This document shows positions 1-5,037 of a DNA stretch of 5,037 nt, in pieces (positions within the stretch are counted from its first letter, which is position 1; every line of letters starts with the position of its first letter). A program made the translations under genes and the position numbers. Source of the DNA: Clostridia bacterium (lineage in GTDB: Bacteria > Bacillota > Clostridia > Christensenellales > Aristaeellaceae); the NCBI GenBank assembly GCA_024404275.1, contig JAKSQG010000119.1, forward strand, positions 1 through 5,037, in the 5' to 3' direction. The notes under the pieces are model-generated. The model saw nothing but the letters and a program-made list of their open reading frames with translations. It made no database searches and was not told the origin of the DNA.

Positions 1-1047
1 CTGCAGCAGCAGCTGAAGGAGCTGGAAGCCCAAGAGCCGAAGGATACGGCACTGCTGCGCGATCAGGTAACGGAGGAAGAAATCGCCCGCATCATTTCCC
101 GCCGCACCGGCATCCCCGTCGCCCGCATGATGGAGGGCGAGCGTGAAAAGCTGCTGCGTCTGCCCGAGGTGCTGCATCGCCGTGTTGTCGGACAGGATGA
201 AGCCGTGACCGCCGTCAGCGAAGCCATTCTTCGCTCCCGCGCCGGCATCGCGGATGAAAACCGCCCCATCGGCAGTTTCCTCTTCCTCGGTCCCACCGGC
301 GTGGGCAAGACCGAGTTGGCCAAAGCGCTGGCGGAAGCCCTGTTTGATGATGAAAAGAACCTCATCCGCATCGACATGACCGAATACATGGAAAAGTTCT
401 CGGTCTCCCGCCTCATCGGAGCTCCTCCCGGCTATGTCGGCTATGACGAGGGCGGTCAGCTCACCGAGGCTGTGCGCCGCCGTCCCTACAGTGTAGTGCT
501 CTTTGACGAAATGGAAAAGGCGCACCCCGATGTATTCAACATCCTGCTGCAGATTCTCGATGACGGCCGCGTGACCGACAGTCAGGGCCGCACCGTGGAC
601 TTCAAAAACACCATTCTCATCATGACGAGCAACCTCGGCAGCGCCGACCTGCTCGACGGCATCGAAAGCGGCACCATCAGCGAGTCCGCCCGTGAGAACG
701 TGCGTGCCCTGCTGCGCCGCACCTTCAAACCCGAATTCCTCAACCGCATTGATGACACCGTCATGTTCACGCCGCTCAGCCGTGAGGCAGCACGTGACAT
801 CGCCGGTCTGCTGCTCCGTCACCTGCGTGATCGTCTGCAGGAAAAGCAGCTGCAGCTGGTACTGACCGATGCCGCCATGGAGCTTTTGCTGTAGCAGGGC
901 TATGACCCCGTTTACGGCGCGCGCCCCATGAAGCGCCTCATTCAGAGCAAGCTGGAAACGCTCGCCGCCCGTGCCATTGTATCGGGCACCGTCAGCAACG
1001 GCACCATCACCATCGATGCCAGAGACGGACAGTTTATGCTCATCTGA
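1..1047 (+). CDS. clpB: ATP-dependent disaggregase ClpB, C-terminal part, with one in-frame TAG
   Basis: ClpB is a cytoplasmic hexameric AAA+ unfoldase that works with DnaK to extract proteins from aggregates. The gene is cut by the left window edge; 348 codons remain. In order they show the end of the middle-domain coiled coil (LQQQLKELEAQ), the ARIISRRTGIPV linker, and the whole second AAA+ module: Walker A GPTGVGKT (289-312), pore loop GYVGYDEGG (from 430), Walker B VVLFDE (493-510), sensor 1 MTSN (622-633), arginine finger in FLNRID (codon 745-747), and sensor 2 GAR inside GYDPVYGARPMKR (916-924). The order and motifs are specific for ClpB/ClpA-type second modules, and the linker favours ClpB. 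The oddity is a TAG at 892-894 that splits the small D2 subdomain. The frame stays open and conserved for 50 codons after it and ends at TGA 1045-1047. If TAG stops translation, the product loses sensor 2 and is probably inactive; I favour readthrough or recoding. A terminator follows directly. Confidence 0.93.
892..894 (+). other. In-frame TAG codon inside clpB (possible sense codon)
   Basis: The TAG lies between AMELLL and QGYDPVYGARP. From memory of ClpB proteins, E. coli has ALKLLSENGYDPVYGARP at the same place, so the TAG aligns with a variable, usually acidic or polar residue just before the invariant Gly-Tyr-Asp-Pro. Gln (from CAG) or Glu (from GAG) would fit by a single base change. 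The base after the stop is C. No ribosome site precedes the next in-frame ATG at 928, so reinitiation is unlikely to restore function. That the triplet is in frame is seen directly; its meaning as an amino acid is inferred. Confidence 0.75.
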
Positions 1048-1061
1048 TTCCAACACCTTTC

Positions 1062-1089
1062 AGCCGTACCTTCGGGTACGGCTCTTTTA
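1062..1089 (+). terminator. Intrinsic terminator after clpB
   Basis: A perfect 9-bp stem, AGCCGTACC (1062-1070) with GGTACGGCT (1075-1083), is capped by a C(TTCG)G loop, the very stable UUCG tetraloop, and followed by a T-rich tail (CTTTTATT). It starts 14 bases after the TGA at 1045-1047. That supports the TGA, not the internal TAG, as the real end of clpB. It separates clpB from the next operon. Confidence 0.88.
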
Positions 1090-1120
1090 TTCCGATAAAA
1101 CTTGAATCTTTTTCCGCTAT

Positions 1121-1130
1121 TTTGCGCAAA
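1121..1130. promoter_or_regulatory. 10-bp palindrome in the araC promoter, possible operator
   Basis: TTTGCGCAAA is a perfect inverted repeat lying just upstream of the extended -10, where a -35-to-spacer contact would occur. AraC-type regulators often bind asymmetric direct repeats, so this may belong to another dimeric regulator, or be chance in a short AT-rich gap. Only the palindrome is certain. Confidence 0.3.
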
Positions 1131-1133
1131 TGG

Positions 1134-1142
1134 TGATATAAT
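1134..1142 (+). promoter_or_regulatory. Extended -10 promoter for the regulator-enzyme operon
   Basis: TGATATAAT carries the full TGn extension and a perfect TATAAT (1137-1142). No good -35 lies 16-18 bases upstream (that stretch reads about CCGCTA); TTGAAT at 1102-1107 is 29 bases away and too far. The promoter therefore probably depends on the extended -10 or on an activator. A start near 1149 would leave only about 13 bases before the ATG, with the ribosome site at the very 5' end of the transcript. Confidence 0.7.
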
Positions 1143-1149
1143 AGTCTGC

Positions 1150-1155
1150 AGGAGG
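1150..1155 (+). promoter_or_regulatory. Ribosome binding site fixing the regulator start
   Basis: AGGAGG, a full anti-16S match, sits 6 bases before ATG 1162. It decides the start: an in-frame TTG at 1102 would lengthen the protein by 20 residues but lies upstream of the -10 hexamer and so would not be in the transcript from this promoter. Confidence 0.85.
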
Positions 1156-1161
1156 AAGCTT

Positions 1162-2064
1162 ATGATCCTGCACAAAAAGTATTATCCCCCCACCGCCGTC
1201 GGCAAAGACCTGGTGGAAAACTGGCAGAACCACTACATCACCCCCTCCCTGTACTACTCCCATCGGGATACGGTATACACCGCCGAGACTTATCCCGCCA
1301 ATCTGCACTTTCACGATTATTATGAGATCGTGCTGGTCACGCAGGGGGATATCCGCTACCTGTGCGAAGGCAATGTCTATCTGCCATAGAGCGGCACGCT
1401 GCTGCTGATTCCCGCCGGGCGTCTGCACATGAGCTGCATCAACGCCGAACAGACCCGCTATGAACGCTATGTGTTTTATTTTCAACCGCAGGCTTTTGAA
1501 GAGCTGCAAGCCCCGGCACTGATGCGCTTTGGTGATTATGCGGGAGGATACGCGTACATCCTGACCTCCAAACGAAAAGCGCAGCTGCTCAGCCTGCTCA
1601 CCCAGCTGGATGAAGCATTGGCTCGCGGGGACGAAGCCTCCGCTGCCCTCTCCCGTGGGCTGGTCCTGCAGCTGTTGTATCTGTTTGGTGAGCCGGACGG
1701 CCATGCCGCCGGTCCTACGCTGCAGCTGCCTGCCCGTGCCCGCGAAGTGCAGGAATATCTGGACGAGCATTTCCGTGAGATCCGTTCTGTCACCGAGGTG
1801 GCCGATCACTTTTTCTACAGCCGTGAATACCTGTGCCGCATGTTCCGCGCCGGCATGAACACCACCGTATCGGAATATCTGCTCAAACGCCGCGTCAGCT
1901 GCGCCCAGCAAATGATGACCACCGACCTGACGCTGACCGAAATCTGCTTCCGCTCCGGCTTTGGCAGCGTATCTGCCTTTATCCGTGCCTTTGAGCAGAT
2001 CATGGGCATGTCCCCCTCCCGTTACCGGCAAACCCTGAACAAAGCAAAAGGAGATCACTCATGA
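1162..2064 (+). CDS. AraC-family transcriptional regulator with cupin sensor, one in-frame TAG
   Basis: This is a 300-residue regulator, a normal size for the family, if TAG 1387-1389 (codon 76) is read as an amino acid. Residues about 40-110 form an AraC-type cupin with H49, H51 and E55 (LHFHDYYEI) and the second-motif H89 (IPAGRLH). These probably form the ligand or metal pocket. Residues about 190-296 are the DNA-binding domain: a first helix-turn-helix at about 209-229 (VTEVADHFFYSREYLCRMFR) and a second at about 258-279 (LTEICFRSGFGSVSAFIRAF), then MSPSRYR. All family landmarks on both sides of the TAG are intact, with no frameshift. Without readthrough one would get a 75-residue fragment, or a cupin-less protein from ATG 1429, which has no ribosome site. 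It ends in TGA overlapping the next gene's ATG, so translation of the operon is coupled to the end of this frame. It probably regulates its own operon and senses a sugar or related metabolite; the ligand is unknown. Confidence 0.85.
1387..1389 (+). other. In-frame TAG codon inside the AraC-type regulator (possible sense codon)
   Basis: The TAG falls between GNVYLP and SGTLLLIPAGRLH, in the turn before the second cupin motif. Relatives commonly read like Y-x-L-x-PGDLLLIPPG there, so the site is variable and tolerant of polar residues; Gln from CAG is one base away. The following base is A, whereas in clpB it is C, so no shared leaky-stop context is evident. There is no downstream ribosome site before the next ATG (1429). 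Confidence 0.75.
2048..2053 (+). promoter_or_regulatory. Ribosome binding site for the sugar isomerase/epimerase gene
   Basis: AAGGAG lies inside the last codons of the regulator gene, 7 bases before ATG 2061. With the ATGA overlap it indicates translational coupling. Confidence 0.8.
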
Positions 2065-2858
2065 GAAAGATCGGTGTTAACCTTCCCGGACCTCGCTTTT
2101 CCATGTTTGAGCCGGAAAATGGTCTTCAGCTGTTCCGTCAATTGGGCTTTGATTGCTTCTTCAGCGGCGTTGTGCCCGGCTGGATGAAGCGCATTGCCGA
2201 CACTGCCTCCCGCAATGACCTTTGCTGGGAAAGCATTCATGCCCCCTTCGGTCACATGAATGACATCTGGCAGCCCACCGAGGACGGTGAAAAAATGCTT
2301 CAGGAGATCCTGGACAGCGCCAACGAATGCGTGCGCTGCAACGTGCCTATTCTGGTGGTGCACCTGAGCAGCGGCGAGAACGCCCCCTGCGTCAACGATA
2401 TCGGTCACAGCCGTTTTGATCGTCTGGTGGATTTTGCCGTCAAAAACAATATCACCATTGCCTTTGAAAATCAGCGCAAGCTGGCCAACCTCGCCTTTGT
2501 GCTGGAAGTCTATGACAAAGTAGACAACGTCCGTTTCTGCTGGGATGTGGGACACGAAGCCTGCTTTACCCCCGGTCGTGAATACATGCCCCTGTTTGGC
2601 AAAAAGCTGGCGTACACCCATATTCACGATAATCACTGCATCTACAACAGCGATGAGCATATGATTCCCTTCGACGGCTGCATCGATTATGAACGCACCG
2701 TCGAACTGCTCCGCCGTTTTGATTACAAGGGTTCTTTGACCCTGGAAGTCATGCCCAAGCATGAACTCTACAAGTCGATGACCCCCGAAGCCTACTTTAC
2801 ACGCGCGCGTGCCGCGGTGGAACGGCTGCGCACCATGCTGGATGAAAAAGGAGAATAA
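2061..2858 (+). CDS. Sugar phosphate isomerase/epimerase family protein (xylose-isomerase-like TIM barrel)
   Basis: This is a 265-residue single-domain protein of the AP-endonuclease-2/xylose-isomerase-like TIM-barrel superfamily, a usual length for the family. Its members use a divalent metal to isomerise or epimerise sugars, keto-sugars or inosose-type cyclitols; some are dehydratases. Visible strand-end ligands follow the family pattern: H60 (SIHAPF), H101 (VVHLSSG), E136 (IAFEN), D162 and H165 (CWDVGH), H187 and H189 (THIHDN), D205 near IPFDG, and E229 (LTLEVMP). E136, D162, H187/H189 and E229 are the likely metal set. There is no signal peptide, so it is cytoplasmic. The start overlaps the regulator's TGA and the reductase gene begins 5 bases after its TAA, so the three are almost certainly co-transcribed. 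Substrate cannot be read from sequence; the neighbours suggest conversion of a sugar or sugar acid whose keto form is handled by the reductase. Superfamily call is firm, function is open. Confidence 0.9.
   Translation: MRKIGVNLPGPRFSMFEPENGLQLFRQLGFDCFFSGVVPGWMKRIADTASRNDLCWESIHAPFGHMNDIWQPTEDGEKMLQEILDSANECVRCNVPILVVHLSSGENAPCVNDIGHSRFDRLVDFAVKNNITIAFENQRKLANLAFVLEVYDKVDNVRFCWDVGHEACFTPGREYMPLFGKKLAYTHIHDNHCIYNSDEHMIPFDGCIDYERTVELLRRFDYKGSLTLEVMPKHELYKSMTPEAYFTRARAAVERLRTMLDEKGE
2848..2853 (+). promoter_or_regulatory. Ribosome binding site for the ketopantoate-reductase-family gene
   Basis: AAGGAG within the end of the preceding gene, 10 bases before ATG 2864, supports this start and the operon reading. 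Confidence 0.75.
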
Positions 2859-2863
2859 CAAAA

Positions 2864-3874
2864 ATGAAATGTGCAATTTACGGTGCTGGCTCTCTTGGCA
2901 CCGTATTGGGAGCCTACCTGACCAAAGCCGGCACCCCCGTCGAATTGGTCAACCGCAATAAAGCCCACGTGGAGGCACTCAATCAGCGCGGCGCCCACAT
3001 CACCGGCACTGTGGAAATGACCGTGCCCGTCCATGCCATCACGCCCGACCAGATGGGCGAAAACTATGATGTCATCTTCCTGATGACCAAGCAGCTGATG
3101 AACCGCGAGGTCGTCACCTTCCTGAAGCCCAAGCTCAGCCGGGACGGCGTCATCGTCACCATGCAGAACGGTCTGCCCGAACCCGGCATTGCCGGAATCA
3201 TCGGCAACGAGCATACCATCGGCTGCGTGGTGGAATGGGGCGCCTCCCTGACCGCCCCCGGTGAATGCGTGCTGACTTCCTCCCCCGACAGCCTTTCCTT
3301 CCACATGGGCGGCATGAAGGGCATCCGCAGTGAAACGCTGAAGGCGGTCAGCGACCTGCTGGAAAAAATGTGCCCTGTTGTCATTGAGGAAAACCTGATG
3401 GGGGCCCGCTGGTCCAAGCTGCTCATCAACGCCACCTTCTCCGGTCTTGGCACGGTGCTGGGCGGCACCTTCGGCACGGTTTCCGAAACCAAAGCCGTCA
3501 AACCCATCGCGCTCGCCTGCATGAAGGAATGCATCGATGTCGGTCATGCTGCCGGCGAGACCTTCGCCCCCGTGCAGGGCAAGGACATTACCAAGCTGTT
3601 CTACTACAAGAGCGGTCTCAAAAAGGCCTTTGGCCTGCTCCTGCTGCCCATCGCCATGAAAAAGCACCGTGACATCGTGCCCTCCATGCTGCAGGACCTT
3701 CGCAACGGCAAAAAATGTGAAGCCGATGCCATCAACGGTGTCGTGTGCGAATACGGCAAGAAGTACGGCGTTCCCACCCCTGTCAATGACCTCATCCGTC
3801 AAACCATCCACCGTATCGAGCAGGGCGAGCTGACCGCCTGTGCCGATAACCTGCGCCTGTTTGAAAAACAGTAA
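2864..3874 (+). CDS. Ketopantoate reductase (ApbA/PanE) family dehydrogenase
   Basis: The protein has 336 residues, slightly longer than typical PanE (about 300). Residues 1-170 are a Rossmann domain opening with GAGSLG (7-12); VNRNK (29-33) at the end of the second strand has an Arg that would suit NADP(H). K76 in MTKQL and N102 in QNG match the family's substrate and cofactor positions. The helical C-terminal domain carries the catalytic Lys in RWSKLLINA (K185, N189) and the substrate-binding S274 and E286 within SMLQDL and CEADAINGVV. True PanE reduces 2-dehydropantoate to pantoate with NADPH. Here the partners are a sugar isomerase and an AraC regulator, not panB/panC, so I infer it acts on another 2-keto compound in that pathway. 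It has no signal peptide and ends in TAA. Family membership is firm; assignment as panE would be over-calling. Confidence 0.9.
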   Translation: MKCAIYGAGSLGTVLGAYLTKAGTPVELVNRNKAHVEALNQRGAHITGTVEMTVPVHAITPDQMGENYDVIFLMTKQLMNREVVTFLKPKLSRDGVIVTMQNGLPEPGIAGIIGNEHTIGCVVEWGASLTAPGECVLTSSPDSLSFHMGGMKGIRSETLKAVSDLLEKMCPVVIEENLMGARWSKLLINATFSGLGTVLGGTFGTVSETKAVKPIALACMKECIDVGHAAGETFAPVQGKDITKLFYYKSGLKKAFGLLLLPIAMKKHRDIVPSMLQDLRNGKKCEADAINGVVCEYGKKYGVPTPVNDLIRQTIHRIEQGELTACADNLRLFEKQ

Positions 3875-3894
3875 AGGGAGCATATCGCTTCCCT
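3875..3894 (+). terminator. Weak hairpin after the operon, doubtful terminator
   Basis: AGGGAGC (3875-3881) can pair with GCTTCCCT (3887-3894) with one bulged T and a 5-base loop. It directly follows the TAA at 3872-3874, but no T-run follows (GCCCGC instead), so it is at best a poor intrinsic terminator. Some transcription may continue into the secreted-protein gene. Confidence 0.3.
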
Positions 3895-3919
3895 GCCCGC
3901 ACACAAACGCGCAACAGGC

Positions 3920-3948
3920 TTTACTGAACCCCGCTGCTTTGGTATAAT
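3920..3948 (+). promoter_or_regulatory. Sigma-A promoter for the cystatin-like gene
   Basis: TTTACT (3920-3925, four of six matches to the -35 consensus), a 17-base spacer and a perfect TATAAT (3943-3948) preceded by TGG (TGn extended -10). The expected start is near 3955, giving a leader of about 40 bases containing a small GGGC/GCCC stem (3958-3971). With consensus -10, extension and ideal spacing it should be strong and constitutive. Confidence 0.82.
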
Positions 3949-3978
3949 AGAATCACCGGGCGATTAAGCCCATGGAAT

Positions 3979-3985
3979 AAAGGAG
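3979..3985 (+). promoter_or_regulatory. Ribosome binding site of the cystatin-like gene
   Basis: AAAGGAG, 9 bases before ATG 3995, fixes the start. The Met-Lys-Lys beginning that follows is typical of a signal peptide. Confidence 0.8.
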
Positions 3986-3994
3986 TGTATCACC

Positions 3995-4588
3995 ATGAAA
4001 AAAGCACTTTCCCTGATCCTTGCTCTGATGATGCTGTGCAGCGTATCCGCCCTGGCTGAGCTGGCCGGTGGTTGGACCGTCCCCGAGGACACCACCCTGA
4101 CCGACGAAGCTTTGGATGTCTTCTACGGCGCGGTTGGCTATGACGCCAATCTTTGGCCCGCATGCGTGATGGGCACGCAGGTGGTCGCCGGCACCAACTA
4201 CGCCATGCTGTGCGCCGGTCTGAACGATGTGGAGATCGTGTATGTTTATCACAACGTTTCCGGCGAAAATGAGCTGCTGCGCAGGCAAGTGCTGGTCGCC
4301 TATGACGATACGGCCGTCGGCGGCTGGATGAAACTGGGCGATGACCAGCCCAGCGAGGAAGCCATTCGCTCCGCCTTTGACAGCCTGCTTGGCGTCAGTG
4401 TGGATGAATACTACACCCTGGCGCAGCAGGTGGTTGCCGGCACCAACTACATGGTGCTGTGCCGCAAGGTCACCGTGACCGCCGAGCCCGTGAATGGCTG
4501 GGCCATGGCGACCGTATACGTTGCCCCGGACGGCAGTGCTTCCGTCACCGACATGCAGGATGTGGTGCTGAGCATCAACGAGGATTGA
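3995..4588 (+). CDS. Secreted protein with two tandem cystatin-like repeats
   Basis: This 197-residue protein begins with a Sec signal peptide: MKK, a hydrophobic core (residues 5-14) and a probable signal peptidase I site after ALA at 19-21. C15 lies in the core without a lipobox, so a lipoprotein is unlikely. The mature part is two copies of one unit of about 84 residues. Each starts with GGW (25-27; 109-111), runs through a helix-like stretch, then reads QVVAGTNY (62-69; 145-152) and ends that strand with LC (72-73; 155-156). QVVAGTNY is the classic QxVxG protease-contact loop of eukaryotic cystatins, and a glycine before the helix is their other contact. Eukaryotic cystatins block papain-type cysteine proteases; whether bacterial ones do is unknown to me. 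I recall similar GGW...QVVAGTNY single-domain proteins in gut Clostridia, so a family probably exists without an established role. It is secreted or cell-surface associated and monocistronic between its own promoter and terminator. Confidence 0.85.
   Translation: MKKALSLILALMMLCSVSALAELAGGWTVPEDTTLTDEALDVFYGAVGYDANLWPACVMGTQVVAGTNYAMLCAGLNDVEIVYVYHNVSGENELLRRQVLVAYDDTAVGGWMKLGDDQPSEEAIRSAFDSLLGVSVDEYYTLAQQVVAGTNYMVLCRKVTVTAEPVNGWAMATVYVAPDGSASVTDMQDVVLSINED
4178..4201 (+). repeat. Direct repeat, copy 1 (QVVAGTNY codons)
   Basis: These 24 bases encode QVVAGTNY in the first cystatin-like unit. They match the second copy at 4427-4450 at 23 of 24 positions (GTC versus GTT for one Val). The flanking sequence has diverged much more, so this block is under strong constraint or has been gene-converted. 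Confidence 0.85.
4427..4450 (+). repeat. Direct repeat, copy 2 (QVVAGTNY codons)
   Basis: Second copy of the 24-base block, 249 bases downstream of the first, encoding the same eight residues in the second cystatin-like unit. The spacing equals 83 codons and defines the duplication unit. Confidence 0.85.
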
Positions 4589-4606
4589 TTTCCCTTTCCA
4601 ACTTAT

Positions 4607-4643
4607 AAAAGAGCTTGCCTCCATCCGGAGACAAGCTCTTTTT
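4607..4643. terminator. Bidirectional terminator between convergent genes
   Basis: AAAAGAGCTTG (4607-4617) pairs with CAAGCTCTTTT (4632-4642), continued inside by CTCC/GGAG after one C-A mismatch and closed by an ATCC loop. The T-run on the plus strand (4639-4643) and the A-run at 4607-4610 (a T-run on the minus strand) let it stop transcripts from both sides. It serves the cystatin-like gene and the convergent minus-strand gene. Confidence 0.88.
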
Positions 4644-4669
4644 GTATTGTTCTTAAAAAGCGTTCTGTT

Positions 4670-5037
4670 TTATTCCGCCGCGTCCAGCGCCACCATGTTG
4701 TTGACCAGCGTCAGGTTGTGTGCCATGAACTGCTCCAGGCAGAGGGTGCGGTTTTCGACACCATCCTCACAGGCGTGAACCGAAACGGGATACATCTGAT
4801 ACACGTTGGGGCGATGCGCGCTGTCGGGCGTATCGGGGTAGATGTGCCACAGGGCGCCATCGTCATCGGAATTGGCGATCAGCACCGCCTCAATCTTATC
4901 CCCCGCTTCCGCAGCGGACAGGTTCATCACATAGCCGGTCAGCGTAATGGCATGCTGATGCGCTGCGGCAAACATCTGCTGCATATCGTTGTGATCAAAT
5001 GCATCCTCCGCAACGGGGATCTCCTCGCTTACCATCA
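4670..5037 (-). CDS. Hypothetical protein, C-terminal part (runs off the right edge)
   Basis: A minus-strand frame is open from the right edge to TAA at 4672-4670, giving at least 121 residues. The ATG at 5035-5033 is two bases from the edge, so whether it is the start or an internal Met cannot be told; upstream sequence is missing. I do not recognise the family. The visible part is acidic and soluble-looking, with no signal peptide or membrane segment. It has many His, Met and Gln residues, two Cys (in VHACED and RTLCLEQ), and patches such as LWHIYPDTPD and RPNVYQMYPVSV that look like a folded enzyme or binding domain, not low complexity. It converges on the cystatin-like gene and shares its bidirectional terminator. 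Codon use resembles the neighbouring genes. Real coding is likely because of the terminator fit and the ordinary composition; function is unknown. Confidence 0.7.
   Translation of the reverse strand, partial: MVSEEIPVAEDAFDHNDMQQMFAAAHQHAITLTGYVMNLSAAEAGDKIEAVLIANSDDDGALWHIYPDTPDSAHRPNVYQMYPVSVHACEDGVENRTLCLEQFMAHNLTLVNNMVALDAAE

Noticed and set aside
1102..1161. TTG start at 1102 for the regulator
   Set aside because: It lies upstream of the -10 hexamer at 1137-1142 and lacks a ribosome site; ATG 1162 has AGGAGG at ideal spacing.
892..1389. Treating clpB and the regulator as two pseudogenes
   Set aside because: Possible but less economical: each has a single lesion of the same type, with no frameshift, conserved sequence after the stop, and intact downstream signals. 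I keep it as the main alternative.
892..1389. Pyrrolysine at the two TAG codons
   Set aside because: Known pyrrolysine proteins are mainly methylamine methyltransferases with the residue at the active site. Here both TAGs are at variable positions of a chaperone and a regulator, and no pyl gene is in the window.
1429..2064. A separate 211-residue regulator starting at ATG 1429
   Set aside because: There is no ribosome site upstream of 1429, and the cupin's first half with its H49/H51/E55 motif lies in the same frame upstream, starting at a strong ribosome site.
2864..3874. Naming the reductase panE
   Set aside because: The family is clear, but the neighbours are not pantothenate genes and family members act on several 2-keto substrates.
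1117..3904. Long minus-strand open frames (1117-2058, 2055-2876, 2792-3904) opposite the three operon genes
   Set aside because: They mirror the plus-strand genes, are rich in His, Gln and Gly as antisense shadows of GC-rich genes are, show no family motifs and have no fitting ribosome sites. The plus-strand products have clear family motifs.
4028..4045. Lipoprotein attachment at C15 of the cystatin-like protein
   Set aside because: The residues before Cys (MML) do not form a lipobox, and a better signal peptidase I site (ALA) follows at residues 19-21.
3953..4624. Minus-strand open frame over the cystatin-like gene
   Set aside because: It would read through the bidirectional terminator region and the cystatin-like gene's ribosome site. 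Its composition is shadow-like, while the plus strand has a promoter, ribosome site, signal peptide and internal repeat.

Overview
The window reads as chromosomal DNA from a GC-rich (mid-to-high fifties percent by eye) member of the Bacillota, class Clostridia, probably a host-associated anaerobe. This rests on strong AGGAGG-type ribosome sites, sigma-A promoters with an extended -10, a Clostridia-like ClpB, and a small secreted QVVAGTNY protein of a kind I recall from gut Clostridia. No sequence search was run, so the taxonomy is inference. No phage, transposon, CRISPR or RNA gene is visible.

Layout. 1-1047 is the 3' part of clpB (disaggregase; end of the middle domain plus the whole second AAA+ module), closed by a UUCG-loop terminator at 1062-1089. 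An extended -10 promoter at 1134-1142 drives an apparent three-gene operon: an AraC-family regulator with an N-terminal cupin (1162-2064), a xylose-isomerase-like TIM-barrel sugar isomerase/epimerase (2061-2858, ATGA overlap with the regulator) and a ketopantoate-reductase-fold dehydrogenase (2864-3874, 5-base gap). The regulator probably senses a small metabolite, and the two enzymes may interconvert and reduce or oxidise a sugar-derived keto compound. A second promoter of the same design (3920-3948) serves a secreted protein with two tandem cystatin-like repeats (3995-4588). A bidirectional terminator (4607-4643) separates it from a convergent, partly visible gene of unknown function on the minus strand (4670-5037).

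The most unusual observation is that two unrelated, otherwise intact genes each carry one in-frame TAG: clpB at 892-894, just before the conserved GYDPVYGARP segment, and the araC-type gene at 1387-1389, in the middle of the cupin. Reading continues in the same frame through conserved sequence to a TGA in both cases. All six genes that end in the window use TGA (three) or TAA (three), and none uses TAG. The simplest joint explanation is that TAG is a sense codon in this genome, perhaps for glutamine, rather than two independent nonsense mutations. The sequence alone cannot settle this. A genome-wide TAG census, a search for a CUA-anticodon tRNA and the state of prfA (RF1) would.
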